DNA of 64,000 nucleotides from Deltaproteobacteria bacterium (GCA_021824175.1 JAKALP010000004.1:124001-188000); one strand, 5' to 3'; counted from the stretch's first letter, positions 50,644 to 60,237 are shown. A program made the numbers and translations. Notes: generated by a model from the sequence alone, not told the origin.

Positions 50644-50785
50644 CACAAGGCACAAAGGGACAAAGGCACAAAGGGACAGAGGGACAAAGGGACAGAGGGA
50701 CAAAGGGACTGAGGGACAAAGGAACAAGGGCACAGAGGACACGGAGATCTATTCTCAGCAACTTGCTCTCTGTGTCCTCGGTGGT
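50644..50785. repeat. Tandem purine-rich repeat with inverted tail
   Basis: About 100 bases of tandem eight-base units of type AGGGACAA (also AGGGACAG, AGGCACAA) from 50644, continuing into CACAGAGGACACGGAG. The inverse CTCTCTGTGTCCTCGGTGG follows at 50766. It belongs with the CACAGAGG dyad at 2505. All purine-rich on one strand, which may stall polymerase or form unusual structure. It fills the 50592-50888 gap. Confidence 0.8.
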
Positions 50786-50888
50786 TTAGTATAAGCAACG
50801 ATAATCATGCTAAAAAGCACTTTCGGGTTTTGTAGAGAAGTAGAATACGGAGTAAAGAATCATTTACACAAAATCAAAGGAGAACAGG

Positions 50889-51602
50889 ATGAAAATGAAA
50901 CATTCACTTCTGGCAATGGTATCGGTAGTATTTCTGCTGATGGCTCTGGGTGTGGCCAGCGCCGATGTTTACATCGAATCGGAGCAGGTGAGCCAAGGAT
51001 CGCCCGGCCAGACCGCGCCCACCACCACCATTTTGAAGAGCTACCTTTCCCAGGATGCCACCCGCACCGATATGCAGGGACGGACGACGATTATCGATTT
51101 CAATACCAAGATGCTCTACGATCTGGACCCGGTGAAGAAGACCTACACCCAGACCTCCATTGAAAAAATGGGCATGTCCGATGAGAAATCCCAAGAACTG
51201 GCCAATAATCCCATGTATAAGACCATGATGCAGGCCATGAGCCAAAGCGCCAAGGTGACCCCCACCAATGAAACCAAAACCATTGAGGGGTACAAGTGCA
51301 AGAAATACCTGGTTACCATAATGATGGCTCAGGCCGATTACTGGTCCTCCAAGGATGTTAAGGGGTACGACGAGATGAAGGCCATCGGGGAGAAAACCGC
51401 CAAGCTGTTCGAGTCCAATCCCATGCTGAAGCAAACCAACATCCTGGGGTTGATGAAAGAGCTCGACGGCTATCCAGTGCAAACCGTTACCAAGGTCATG
51501 AGCAGCTCCACCACCACGACGCTGAAGAAGATAGAGACCAAGAAGCTAGACAAGGAGCTTTTTAAGGTTCCCAAGGAGTACAAACTGGTCAAAGAGAAAT
51601 AA
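50889..51602 (+). CDS. Secreted DUF4412-like protein
   Basis: Exported protein of 237 aa. Signal peptide MKMKHSLLAMVSVVFLLMAL ends in GVASA. The mature part has the pattern of DUF4412 proteins: SYLSQDATRTDM, LYDLDPVKKTYTQ (Asp-containing turn), a methionine-rich helix (MYKTMMQAMSQSAKV), EGYKCKKYLVTI, and a Lys-rich C-terminus (KLDKELFKVPKEYKLVKEK). Family members are periplasmic with no established role. AAAGGAG and ATG 50889 (or 50895) suit. No partner gene is obvious. Confidence 0.8.
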   Translation: MKMKHSLLAMVSVVFLLMALGVASADVYIESEQVSQGSPGQTAPTTTILKSYLSQDATRTDMQGRTTIIDFNTKMLYDLDPVKKTYTQTSIEKMGMSDEKSQELANNPMYKTMMQAMSQSAKVTPTNETKTIEGYKCKKYLVTIMMAQADYWSSKDVKGYDEMKAIGEKTAKLFESNPMLKQTNILGLMKELDGYPVQTVTKVMSSSTTTTLKKIETKKLDKELFKVPKEYKLVKEK

Positions 51603-51609
51603 CATCCCA

Positions 51610-51645
51610 TTGCCCCTTGGCGTGCTTTCGCGCGCCGAGGGGCAA
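51610..51645 (+). terminator. Stem-loop after the DUF4412-like gene
   Basis: TTGCCCCTTGGCG (51610-51622) pairs with CGCCGAGGGGCAA (51633-51645) with one G-T wobble. The 3' side is AATTC, not a T run, so it is a weak or factor-dependent terminator or a processing site. Confidence 0.55.
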
Positions 51646-51687
51646 AATTCGGACGATTGTAATTCTACCGCCTGGGGAGACAATACC

Positions 51688-52449
51688 ATGAACGCCAAGT
51701 ATGATTTAAAAGGTCAAACCGCCATCGTCACCGGCGGCGGCAAAGGCATCGGCCGGGCCATTGCCCTGGGGCTGGCCGAATCCGGCGCGGCCGTAGTCGT
51801 GGCCGGCCGTACGCTCGAACCGCTTGAGGCCGTGGCCGCGGAGATCCGCGCCAAGGGAAGTAAAGCGATGGTCGTGCAGACCGACCTGGTGGATTCCGCG
51901 CAGGTCGAGGCGTTGGCCGCCAAAACCGTGGAGGCCTTTGGCCGCATCGACATCCTGGTCAACAACGCGGCCCGCAGTTTTCTGCGCAGCCTCATGGATC
52001 TGCGCGAAGACGGTTGGGACAAAGTCTTCGACACCAATGTCAAGGCCGTCTGGCTGCTGAGCCGGGCCGTGGCCCGCACCATGATGGCCCGGAAGAGCGG
52101 CACGATCATCAATATTACTACCGTGGGCGCCGAGAAGGCCGAGCTGGGCATGGCGGCTTATGGCTGCAGCAAAGCGGCTTTGAAGATGTTGACCCGCTGC
52201 ATGGCCAGAGAATGGGCGCCCTTCGGCATTCGGGTCAACGCCGTGGGGCCGGGACTGACGCGCACCGATTTCAGCAAACCGCTGTGGTCCAATCCGGAGA
52301 TGGAAAAGCATATCGGCGCGGCCCTGCCTTTGGGGCGCATTGCCGAACCGGAAGAAATGGCGCCGGCGGTGCTGTTCCTGGCCTCGGAGGGCGCCCGGTA
52401 TATGACCGGTCACACCATCTATGTGGATGGTGGCGCGTTAACGATGTAA
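51688..52449 (+). CDS. Short-chain dehydrogenase/reductase
   Basis: 253 aa, NAD(P)-dependent oxidoreductase. Cofactor motif TGGGKGIGRA, DLVDSAQV, NNAARSF, and YGCSK as the YxxxK pair. The active-site Ser, normally 13 residues before the Tyr, is Thr here (IINITTVGA). The tail LPLGRIAEPEEMAPAVLFLAS and TGHTIYVDGGALTM is standard. ATG 51688 has GGGGAGA upstream; the longer frame start at 51610 lies in the hairpin and is rejected. Such SDRs include 3-oxoacyl-ACP reductase-like and gluconate 5-dehydrogenase-like enzymes; substrate unknown. Confidence 0.92.
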   Translation: MNAKYDLKGQTAIVTGGGKGIGRAIALGLAESGAAVVVAGRTLEPLEAVAAEIRAKGSKAMVVQTDLVDSAQVEALAAKTVEAFGRIDILVNNAARSFLRSLMDLREDGWDKVFDTNVKAVWLLSRAVARTMMARKSGTIINITTVGAEKAELGMAAYGCSKAALKMLTRCMAREWAPFGIRVNAVGPGLTRTDFSKPLWSNPEMEKHIGAALPLGRIAEPEEMAPAVLFLASEGARYMTGHTIYVDGGALTM

Positions 52450-52458
52450 ACACTCCTT

Positions 52459-52588
52459 ACAAGCTATCTCAGGCTTCAGGCTATTTCTTCGGTCATGCCC
52501 ATGATGGCGGGCATCCAGCGGGAGTGGATTCAAGAAACCTGGATTCCGGCCGCCCTTTATCCCCTATTTTTGCGGGGCGGGCATGACG
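52459..52588. repeat. Family E half plus degraded family B dyad
   Basis: ACAAGCTATCTC at 52459 is a family E half-arm. GTCATGCCCATGATGGCGGG at 52492 and GCGGGGCGGGCATGAC (52572-52587), with CTGGATTCCGGCCG between, form a diverged family B dyad. They lie between the SDR and the PAP2 gene. Confidence 0.7.
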
Positions 52589-52656
52589 TGCCTTGATTTG
52601 GAAAATCCCCGGCCTCTTAGCTGTCTCCAAAAATTCTTTACTTCCCGGAGGGATGC

Positions 52657-53475
52657 ATGAACGATTGGCTAAAGAAATTGGCGCTGTCTCTGGTGGCCCT
52701 CGTGATCATGATCTCGTGTGCCGGGGTTTCGGAGCAAGACAGATCCAGCGCCGTCCCGGCTTCCTCTTCCGCGGAAATCTCCGGCTACCTGCCGGCCCAG
52801 GCCGTGCCCGACAGCAAGGCATTGCTCCCGCCGCCGCCGGCCCCGGGATCAGCGGCCATGGCCCTGGACGAGGCCGTAAGTCAAAGCAATTTAAAACTGC
52901 GGGGAACCCCGCGCTGGCAACTGGCGACCCAGGACGCGGTCTTGAGTTTCCCCGAGGCCGCCGAAATTTTTTCCTGCGCCTTGAATGCGCCCATCAGCGA
53001 GCAGCAGACCCCGCATCTCTACACCCTGTTGCGCCGCACGCTGATCGATGCCGGGCGTGCCACGGGCGCGGCCAAGAAGTACTACCAGCGCAAACGTCCG
53101 TTTATGGAAAACGGTCAGCCCACCTGCACGCCGGAAGATGAATCCTTTTTGCGGACCAATGGTTCTTATCCCTCCGGCCATACATCGGCCGGCTGGGCCT
53201 GGGCCTTGATTTTGACCGAGATCGCGCCGGAGCGCGCCAATGCGATTCTGGCGCGCGGCCGGGCCTTCGGGGAAAGCCGCATTGTATGCAATGTCCATTG
53301 GTCCAGTGATGTGGCCGAGGGTCGCGTAATGGCGGCCGCCACGGTAGCCCGGCTGCACGCGGAGCCGGCCTTTCGCGCTGATCTGGCGGCCGCCAAAGAA
53401 GAGTTGGCCGCTGCCTGGTCCCAAGGGCTTACGCCCGGCCGGGATTGTGCCGCCGAAGCCCATGCGCTTGAATAA
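52657..53475 (+). CDS. PAP2-type acid phosphatase lipoprotein
   Basis: 272 aa. Lipoprotein signal MNDWLKKLALSLVALVIMISC with lipobox Cys21. The class A acid phosphatase/PAP2 motif set is complete: KYYQRKRP (141-148), PSGHT (172-176, catalytic His175) and SRIVCNVHWSSD (207-218, His214 and Asp218). This resembles periplasmic PhoN/PhoC enzymes that dephosphorylate many organic phosphates, here tethered to a membrane. GGAGGG precedes the ATG at 52657. A patatin gene begins 12 bases after the stop, so the two are likely co-transcribed and may act together on lipid-phosphate substrates. Confidence 0.92.
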   Translation: MNDWLKKLALSLVALVIMISCAGVSEQDRSSAVPASSSAEISGYLPAQAVPDSKALLPPPPAPGSAAMALDEAVSQSNLKLRGTPRWQLATQDAVLSFPEAAEIFSCALNAPISEQQTPHLYTLLRRTLIDAGRATGAAKKYYQRKRPFMENGQPTCTPEDESFLRTNGSYPSGHTSAGWAWALILTEIAPERANAILARGRAFGESRIVCNVHWSSDVAEGRVMAAATVARLHAEPAFRADLAAAKEELAAAWSQGLTPGRDCAAEAHALE

Positions 53476-53487
53476 AAGGAGTCAACG

Positions 53488-56301
53488 ATGAAGATCTTCG
53501 CACATCGACAGGCAGTGGTTTTATTGAGTCTAATCCAGCTTCTGGCCGCAATCCCCATGGCCCGCGCCGAGGTGCCGCGTCTGCGCGCCGCCATCGCCAT
53601 CAGCGGCGGCGCCAGCATGGGGGCCTATGAGGCCGGATTGAACTGGGGCATCATTGAAACCACCCGCCGGTTTGAATCTTCGGGAGTGATGCCCTCGGGC
53701 GGCGTTATACGGCCCATTCAGGCCGCCGGCATTGCCGGCACTTCCGCCGGCGGGATCAATACCCTGCTCTCCGCCCTGACCTGGAGTGTATTGCCCGAAG
53801 CCCAAGGCGGTTTCGCCAATCGCATCGATAATAATGTTTTTCGAGACGTCTGGCTGATGCCCGATGTTAATCAATTGCTGCCCACCGATGCGGATTCCCC
53901 CGATTATTTCCCGGATGATGCCTTGCTGGCGCGCAAAGAGTTGGTGGCCGGCTCCCGCGCTTTGCGCGAAAAATGGCGGCGGCCCGGCTCTTTTCGGCCC
54001 GGCATGCGCATTGCCTTGGGGGTGACCGTCACGCGGGTCGAGCCAGAGATTATCAACATCGGCGGCATTGAAGTAAAGAACCAACGGTTTTATGTCCCGT
54101 TTGAGATGCGAACGCAAGCTGACGGCAGCGCCGCCTTTTTCTTCGATCCCGGCGACTATCCGCTGTTCCGTGATCCGGACCTGATTATACTACCCAATGA
54201 ATCGGGCCAGAGTGCTTTCGTGATTCCGGATCAACGGATCGAGGAAGCGATATTGACCACCAGCGCCTTTCCCGTGGGCTTTGGCCGCAGACGTTTGCAG
54301 TACTGCCGCCAGGCGGAGCTGTCCTCCAATGAGAAGCAATCGGAGGGGCAAACCACGACACCGGCAACCGCTTACTTTTGTCCCGCGGGCTACACCCTGG
54401 CTGAAGCGGAATTTTCCGACGGTGGGTTGTTCGATAACCTGCCCATCGGCTTGGCGCGGCGCTTGGCCGAATCCGGTGCCGGCAAACGCAAGCAGGCCCT
54501 GCCGGTCAGCTATATCTATCTGGATCCCGGCCGGGAACGGTTTCAAGCGCCGGCCGTAAAACACGACACCGCCTGCACGGGCCAGAATCCGCCCGATGCC
54601 TGCCGGGCCATGCCCTTTAATTTTACTTCCGAGTCCGCGGTTCTGGGCGGTGCCCTGGGAACCGCCCGCAAATATGAGCTTTATCGGGAGTTGACCGGCG
54701 ATCGCTGGCGGTTGAACCTGCCGTTGCTGTGCAGGCGGGTGGCCCAGCGCCTGGAGAAAAGCGGAGTTGGGCAGAGCTGTCGCAATCTTCTGCCCTACTT
54801 TGATCAGGAGCTTGAATGCGCCGACAAGATACGCCATAGCGCCCGATTGCTGGAACTCTCCTATGGTTTTACTTCCGCTCCGATTGCGACCCCCTTTTCC
54901 GTGGACTCTCTATCGCGCGAAAAGATGGTCACCAATTGCCGTTCTTCAGCGGCCCCGGCGCAATTGCACGTGCTGGCCGAGTGCGGCATCAATTCCCAGC
55001 GATTGCGTAAAGAACTTGCGCAAGCCCTGGTGGCGGTTATGGAGGATTCCGACGGCGACGGGGAAGCGATCACCGACGATATCCTCGTGTCCGCTGTTTC
55101 CATGGAATCCGATCGCGTCATCCGGGTCACCAGCCGGGGGGCGCCCATCACCGGCACGCTGCTGGGTGCTTTCGGTGCCTTCATTGAGTACAAGTTTCGC
55201 GAATACGATTACTACGTGGGGATTTATGATGCGGTGGTATTTCTGGCCAGGAACCGTTGTGTGATTGGCATTTCAGCCGATGACCAGTCGCCGGAGTTCC
55301 AGGTCTGCTTTGATCGCATGAGCCAGGAGATCTACCAGCAACTGGGAGTCGGTAATGATCCCAAGGCCCGCTTTGTCTTCGCCCTTTTGGCCCAGCGCGA
55401 GTTCGGCTCCCAGGGGCTGATGAAATTCGCTTATTCGGCGCCGCCCCCCGCAGATCGCGACATGCGCATTATTCACGATGGGCTGGAAAAATCATTACTG
55501 GCCGGTGGCGCCAGCGCGGAAAATGTTGAAAGCGCCTTCGTGGTGGAGCGGGAGTTCTTCGAACACCTAAAGGCCCAATCCTTTGAACCTACCCCTCAGG
55601 CCGATGGCCGCAAGCCTTTGCTGGCACATATTATGGCGGATCCCGAATACTGGTCCCATGAACTGGTCAACCGGGTCACGGCCCGGCTGGTGTATCTGGA
55701 GGAGCAGGCCAAGAAGATCTACAAGGAGCGTGAACCCGATCCCAAAAAACGCGAAAGCGCTTATACCGGAGTCATGGGCGCCAGCGCCCTCTCGCTGCGT
55801 ACCGCGACTTACAAATATCCAAAGTTTGCTTTTGCGCCTTCCACCGCGCCCGACTCGTGGGTCTGGCGCAATGTGATCCCCTACGAGGTGTCTTTTGACC
55901 TGGTGGGCGGGGACATGTTGTTCCTATGGCAGCCGACCTGGAACTTCAAACGTGACAACCTCGGCTTGCGTTTTGGTTTTGGCTTTGCCAATGGCTTGTT
56001 CGATTCCCGAGCCGCTGAAACGCGTAAAAATTACGGGACCATCGGCCTCGATTACACCCGTTTGACCAGTTCTTCGGTTGTTTCCGGCTATGGCGTGACC
56101 CCCGCGGTATACCATGACTGGGAGGCCACCGAAGATAAGGATCAGACCACCTACGGGGCGGATATCCATGCGCTGTTTTTGAAAAACCGGCTACGTGTCG
56201 GCGTCGGCATGCGCGATATCCTGAACAACGGCCGTGACACCTGGTTTCTGAACATCGGCGTGGCCGATCTGCCGGGTATTTGCTACTGGCTGACGCGCTG
56301 A
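53488..56301 (+). CDS. Secreted patatin-like phospholipase, long form
   Basis: 937 aa, with a signal peptide (cleaved after PMARA). The patatin domain shows the oxyanion loop SGGASMGAYEAG, nucleophile Ser86 in GTSAGG, and Asp311 in FSDGGLFDNLP (DGG form of DGA/G). About residues 330-780 contain several cysteines and a calcium-like acidic loop (DSDGDGEAITDD). The C-terminal 160 residues are beta-rich with alternating aromatic strands ending in LPGICYWLTR, which resembles an outer-membrane barrel; no firm call, and the final residue is not Phe. Close coupling with the PAP2 lipoprotein suggests envelope-level phospholipid breakdown (inference). Confidence 0.88.
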   Translation: MKIFAHRQAVVLLSLIQLLAAIPMARAEVPRLRAAIAISGGASMGAYEAGLNWGIIETTRRFESSGVMPSGGVIRPIQAAGIAGTSAGGINTLLSALTWSVLPEAQGGFANRIDNNVFRDVWLMPDVNQLLPTDADSPDYFPDDALLARKELVAGSRALREKWRRPGSFRPGMRIALGVTVTRVEPEIINIGGIEVKNQRFYVPFEMRTQADGSAAFFFDPGDYPLFRDPDLIILPNESGQSAFVIPDQRIEEAILTTSAFPVGFGRRRLQYCRQAELSSNEKQSEGQTTTPATAYFCPAGYTLAEAEFSDGGLFDNLPIGLARRLAESGAGKRKQALPVSYIYLDPGRERFQAPAVKHDTACTGQNPPDACRAMPFNFTSESAVLGGALGTARKYELYRELTGDRWRLNLPLLCRRVAQRLEKSGVGQSCRNLLPYFDQELECADKIRHSARLLELSYGFTSAPIATPFSVDSLSREKMVTNCRSSAAPAQLHVLAECGINSQRLRKELAQALVAVMEDSDGDGEAITDDILVSAVSMESDRVIRVTSRGAPITGTLLGAFGAFIEYKFREYDYYVGIYDAVVFLARNRCVIGISADDQSPEFQVCFDRMSQEIYQQLGVGNDPKARFVFALLAQREFGSQGLMKFAYSAPPPADRDMRIIHDGLEKSLLAGGASAENVESAFVVEREFFEHLKAQSFEPTPQADGRKPLLAHIMADPEYWSHELVNRVTARLVYLEEQAKKIYKEREPDPKKRESAYTGVMGASALSLRTATYKYPKFAFAPSTAPDSWVWRNVIPYEVSFDLVGGDMLFLWQPTWNFKRDNLGLRFGFGFANGLFDSRAAETRKNYGTIGLDYTRLTSSSVVSGYGVTPAVYHDWEATEDKDQTTYGADIHALFLKNRLRVGVGMRDILNNGRDTWFLNIGVADLPGICYWLTR

Positions 56302-56408
56302 TCGGCGCCCTAATGCTTCACTATGTCATCACCGATGGCGTTAGGTCGTCCTTGCGCAATGTGGTCACCCCGATTAACCCAATATTTTAATCAAAGTGGA
56401 GATAACTT

Positions 56409-57494
56409 ATGAAAAAGCAATTAGGTCTTTTACTATCCGCTGTTGGACTAGTACTACTCATTGTCCAGGGGGCATGGGCCTTTGAGCTCATCACCCGGGA
56501 CGTCATCGAAAAGCAAATCATCACCAATGTGGATTTTATCAAGACCGCGGATAACTTCGTGATCTTCTTTGACGGCAGCAGCAATGCCAATCAACTGGTA
56601 CCGGGCACCAATATGACCAAGATCGCCGCGGCCAAGATGCTGTTGGCGGAGAGAAATCAAATACTGCCGGATTTGGGGTATCGGTGCGGCTTGTATCTGC
56701 TCTCCGGTTTTACGGCCTTGAAAACGATTCAGGAGATGCAACCCTATGACCGGGCCGCCTTTGGCCGCGCCATTGATCAACTGCCGGATAAGGGGGAAGG
56801 CAACAGCCTGCTGCAGCCGGCGCTGCTCAAGCTGGAGAAGATATTGGAGGGCCTGACCGGCCGCACCAGCGTTATATTGTTTACGGACGGCACCTATACC
56901 GAAACCACCGATCCGCGCAAACCGCTGGAGATCGCCCAATCCATCGCCGCCAAGCACAATGTGCAGTTCTATGTCATCAGCAGCGCCGAACGCGATAATC
57001 AGAGGAAAATGGTGAAAAAGGTAGCTTCAATCAATGCCGGATCGCGGGTCATCCCGGTGCAGGCGTTCTTGGTGCATCCCGAATATCTATCCGGGGCGCT
57101 GTTCACGGTCAAGGTGACCTCTTATACCAAGTTGACGGCCAGGCCCGAAGTGGTGGGCTTTACGACCAAGGATATCTTGTTTGATTCCAACAGCGATATG
57201 ATCCGCGCCGAATATAGGGAAAAGCTCGACAAACTGGGCGCTTTTCTCAAGGATAACCCCAAAAGCTTCGTAGTGCTGCAGGGCTTTTCGGATGCGTCCG
57301 GCTCCGAGGAACGCAACTTGGCCATATCTGAAAAACGAGTAGTGCGGGTGAGTCGTCATTTGACCGCGCTCGGCGTCGGTTCCGACCGCATTGTCACGCT
57401 CTGGTATGGCCAAACCAACCCGGCCGGAGATAACAATACCAAAGAGGGCCGCCAGCTCAACCGCCGCGTGGAGATCGCCGTCGGCGGGTTATAA
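56409..57494 (+). CDS. Exported vWA-OmpA fusion protein
   Basis: 361 aa. Signal peptide (ends QGAWA), then a von Willebrand A-type domain about residues 48-210 (FVIFFDGSSNAN as a slightly degenerate metal site, VILFTDGTYTETTDP as the second loop), and a C-terminal OmpA peptidoglycan-binding domain about 255-358 (ILFDSNSDMIRAEY, GFSDASGSEERNLAISEKR with the usual Asp and Arg). It is probably anchored to peptidoglycan in the periplasm or outer membrane and binds a protein partner through the vWA part. GGAGA lies before the ATG at 56409. It lies between the patatin and an MscS channel. Confidence 0.88.
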   Translation: MKKQLGLLLSAVGLVLLIVQGAWAFELITRDVIEKQIITNVDFIKTADNFVIFFDGSSNANQLVPGTNMTKIAAAKMLLAERNQILPDLGYRCGLYLLSGFTALKTIQEMQPYDRAAFGRAIDQLPDKGEGNSLLQPALLKLEKILEGLTGRTSVILFTDGTYTETTDPRKPLEIAQSIAAKHNVQFYVISSAERDNQRKMVKKVASINAGSRVIPVQAFLVHPEYLSGALFTVKVTSYTKLTARPEVVGFTTKDILFDSNSDMIRAEYREKLDKLGAFLKDNPKSFVVLQGFSDASGSEERNLAISEKRVVRVSRHLTALGVGSDRIVTLWYGQTNPAGDNNTKEGRQLNRRVEIAVGGL

Positions 57495-57519
57495 GACATA
57501 GTTGGGTTTTTTAATAGAA

Positions 57520-57542
57520 CCTCCCCTCGCCACGAGGGGAGG
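57520..57542 (+). terminator. Stem-loop between vWA-OmpA and MscS genes
   Basis: A perfect 10-bp stem CCTCCCCTCG/CGAGGGGAGG with a 3-base loop, followed by GTTTC. It lies 25 bases after the vWA-OmpA stop. It also argues against starting the channel gene at the upstream frame start at 57502. Confidence 0.65.
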
Positions 57543-57600
57543 GTTTCACGGTCCCCAAATGCTTTTTCTCCAATCCAGGAACCCACAGGAATTTTCGGCT

Positions 57601-60189
57601 ATGAAAGCAAAGACATTGCTGCCATTTTATTGTAGGTTAGTGCTCGTGCCGGTGCTGATCTTTGCCGTACTTCATGGCGCCTGGGCCGAGACTGATAAAA
57701 GCCCGGAACGCTTTGGTCTGGCGGATCAGCAGCAAAAGACCCTTGAAAGCGCGTTGAGCAATAACCGCGCTGAATTGGAGGAACTTCGAAATCGCCTGGT
57801 GGAGTTGGAGAAGTTAAAGCGCGCCCTGGTTAAATTGATCGATGGCCAGCAGGCCGAAAATACCATGCATCGGCAATTGCTGCTGATGTCCCAGCCCCGG
57901 ATTGAAAGCCTCGAACAGGCCATCCGCGACAACCGCTTGGGCCATGGGAAGCTCCTGCACCAGTCCGAAAAACTGCAGTCCCGCTATAATCTAACTTCCT
58001 CCCTGTTTGTGCAAGCCTCCAGCCATATGGAGCTGGCGCGTAAACAGATGGAAGAAATCCAGCAATCCCAACAGCCGGCTGAAGAAAAGGCGCGGCTTGC
58101 AGCGACCGCCAATGAATTGATTCTGGTTCTGGAAGAGAAAAAGGAGTTGGGCAGACGTTATTTGGATATCTATGAAAACTTGATGCAACAGCTCTCCACG
58201 GTGCTGGAGGAGGAAAAGAAGCTTGGCGAAGAGTTGTCCGCCCAATTGGAAGAGCGGTTGAAAAAAATGCTCTTCACGGCTTCCAATCCGTACCGGGATA
58301 TCTTCGGCAGCAGTCTAAAGGAGTCCTGGAATTATTTTCTAGGTCACCTTCGCGATCTGCTTAACATCTCGGCATGGCAGTCCAAATACCGTCAACTAAT
58401 CATGGGGCAACCTCACCGCTGGGTCATTTTCTTATTCTGGCTGGCTTGTATCATGGTGCTTCAGGCGCGCTTTCGGCGTGCTTTGCTGCGCTTTGACGAT
58501 CGGCATGATCAACCGAACTGGCATTTCCGCAGGCTGTCCGCTTTGCTGCTGCGCCGCTCCATGATCGTTCTTCTGTTGACGCTGCTGGTCGGCAGCTATG
58601 ATTCGCCGCGATCGTCGCTTTTGGAAATCAGTCTGTTCAGCACGGTGTTCAAGACATTGCTAATATTGCTGATCACGCGGTGGGGTCTGGATTTCTTGCA
58701 ATTTTGCTCCAGCAGCGCGAAGATGGCGCTCAATGAGTTCATTTTCTCCCGCCTGCGACGCTTTTTTTTCCTGTTGCGCTACTGTGTGCTCACCATCGTG
58801 CTGTTCAACTGGCTGGCCGGCCGGGAGAGCGTGCTGACCTGGATCATCTGGGCTCTGGTAACCACGGTTCTTTTTCTCTGGACCGTTGTGTTCTGGTATC
58901 ACCTGAAGCGTGTCGTGACCGAATGCGTGATCAAGGGCCAGGCCGGGCCGAACGCCCAAAAGATAAAAATAGTGCTTATCTGGAGCTATCTGGTCAGCGG
59001 CGGCGGCCTGCTGATGAGCTTGACCGGATTCAGTCTACTGGCGGGCCACTGGTGGGCCGGTTGGATCAAGACCGTGACCATGATTTTTTGGGGCTATGTC
59101 AGCTGGAAGGCCATCCGGGAATGGCAGCGCGATCAAGGCCCTCCGCCGACGACCGGGGCGGATCGCCAGCCGCTCTTCAGCGGGTATCACTTGCGTTGGG
59201 CCTTGATTCAACTTTGCCTGGCCGCCTGGGGCTATGGTGTTTTCCGCGGTATCCTCTGGGCGTGGGACCGGGAAGGCGCCTTGAGTACTATAGCAAAGGA
59301 GATTTTCAGGTACACCTACACCATCGGCACCATCAATATCAGTATCCGGGGCATTGTGCTGGCCGCGGTAATTCTCTTCTTTACCAATTTGATCGTGCGC
59401 ATCGGCCGAGCCCTGTTGGATGAGAAGGTCATCGGGAACAAGATGCTTGAGCCGGGGCTTAAAGACTCCGTCCTCACCATTTGCGGCTATCTGGGCTGGA
59501 GTTTGGGATTGCTTCTGGCCTTGGCGACCCTGGGCGTCAACGCCACCTCCCTGGCGGTGGTGTTCGGCGCGCTCAGCGTCGGGATCGGCTTTGGTCTGCA
59601 GACCATTTTTAATAACTTCATCAGCGGTTTGATCCTGCTGTTCGAGCGGCCCATTCAGGTCGGCGACACGGTTGAAATCAACGGGATTTGGGCGGAAGTA
59701 AAAAAAATCAACGTGCGCGCCACGGTGGTGCAGACTTTTGACAATGCTTCCATGATTATCCCCAACTCCGAATTCGTCAGCAAGCAGGTGACCAACTGGA
59801 GCTTCAAGGACCGGCGCATGCGTCGCAACATGGATGTGGGCGTGGCTTACGGTTCCAATATCGAACTGGTGGAAAAGACCATGTTGGAGATTGCCCACAG
59901 CTATCCAAACGTCCTAAAGTACCCGGCGCCCGAAGTGCATTTTATCGAGCATGGCGACAGCGTTTTACTCTTCCGGTTGCGCCTTTGGGTCCAGGTGGAA
60001 GATTATTGGGCCGTGCCGAGCAGAATTCGCTTCGACATCGACAAGCGCTTTCGGGAACTGGGCATCGAGATCGCTTTCCCCCAGCGCGACATCCATATCC
60101 GCAGCCTGCCCAAGGAATGGCCGTCGCCGGCCGCGAGCCCTTCACTACCCCAGGCAGGTCAAGATGCCTTACCAAAGTCAATGGGGTAG
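57601..60189 (+). CDS. Large mechanosensitive channel of the MscS/MscK type
   Basis: 862 aa. A signal peptide (MKAKTLLPFYCRLVLVPVL...GAWA) leads a long periplasmic coiled coil (about residues 40-220; ELRNRLVELEKLKRALVKL, EEKARLAATANELILVLEEK), then many transmembrane helices, and the MscS pore helix plus beta domain (LGVNATSLAVVFGALSVGIG, NNFISGLILLFERPIQVGDT, NIDVGVAYG-like MDVGVAYGSN). It matches the KefA/MscK/YbdG-like large members, not the small MscS. ATG 57601 is taken because the signal peptide starts there. Such channels open under membrane tension to release solutes. Confidence 0.93.
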   Translation: MKAKTLLPFYCRLVLVPVLIFAVLHGAWAETDKSPERFGLADQQQKTLESALSNNRAELEELRNRLVELEKLKRALVKLIDGQQAENTMHRQLLLMSQPRIESLEQAIRDNRLGHGKLLHQSEKLQSRYNLTSSLFVQASSHMELARKQMEEIQQSQQPAEEKARLAATANELILVLEEKKELGRRYLDIYENLMQQLSTVLEEEKKLGEELSAQLEERLKKMLFTASNPYRDIFGSSLKESWNYFLGHLRDLLNISAWQSKYRQLIMGQPHRWVIFLFWLACIMVLQARFRRALLRFDDRHDQPNWHFRRLSALLLRRSMIVLLLTLLVGSYDSPRSSLLEISLFSTVFKTLLILLITRWGLDFLQFCSSSAKMALNEFIFSRLRRFFFLLRYCVLTIVLFNWLAGRESVLTWIIWALVTTVLFLWTVVFWYHLKRVVTECVIKGQAGPNAQKIKIVLIWSYLVSGGGLLMSLTGFSLLAGHWWAGWIKTVTMIFWGYVSWKAIREWQRDQGPPPTTGADRQPLFSGYHLRWALIQLCLAAWGYGVFRGILWAWDREGALSTIAKEIFRYTYTIGTINISIRGIVLAAVILFFTNLIVRIGRALLDEKVIGNKMLEPGLKDSVLTICGYLGWSLGLLLALATLGVNATSLAVVFGALSVGIGFGLQTIFNNFISGLILLFERPIQVGDTVEINGIWAEVKKINVRATVVQTFDNASMIIPNSEFVSKQVTNWSFKDRRMRRNMDVGVAYGSNIELVEKTMLEIAHSYPNVLKYPAPEVHFIEHGDSVLLFRLRLWVQVEDYWAVPSRIRFDIDKRFRELGIEIAFPQRDIHIRSLPKEWPSPAASPSLPQAGQDALPKSMG

Positions 60190-60237
60190 AAGTTCACTGG
60201 CCCCATAACCCATTGATGCAAACGGAAGAACTGGAGC

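Noticed and set aside
50644-50785. Possible CRISPR array
   Set aside because: Units are only about eight bases with no spacers; it is a simple tandem repeat.
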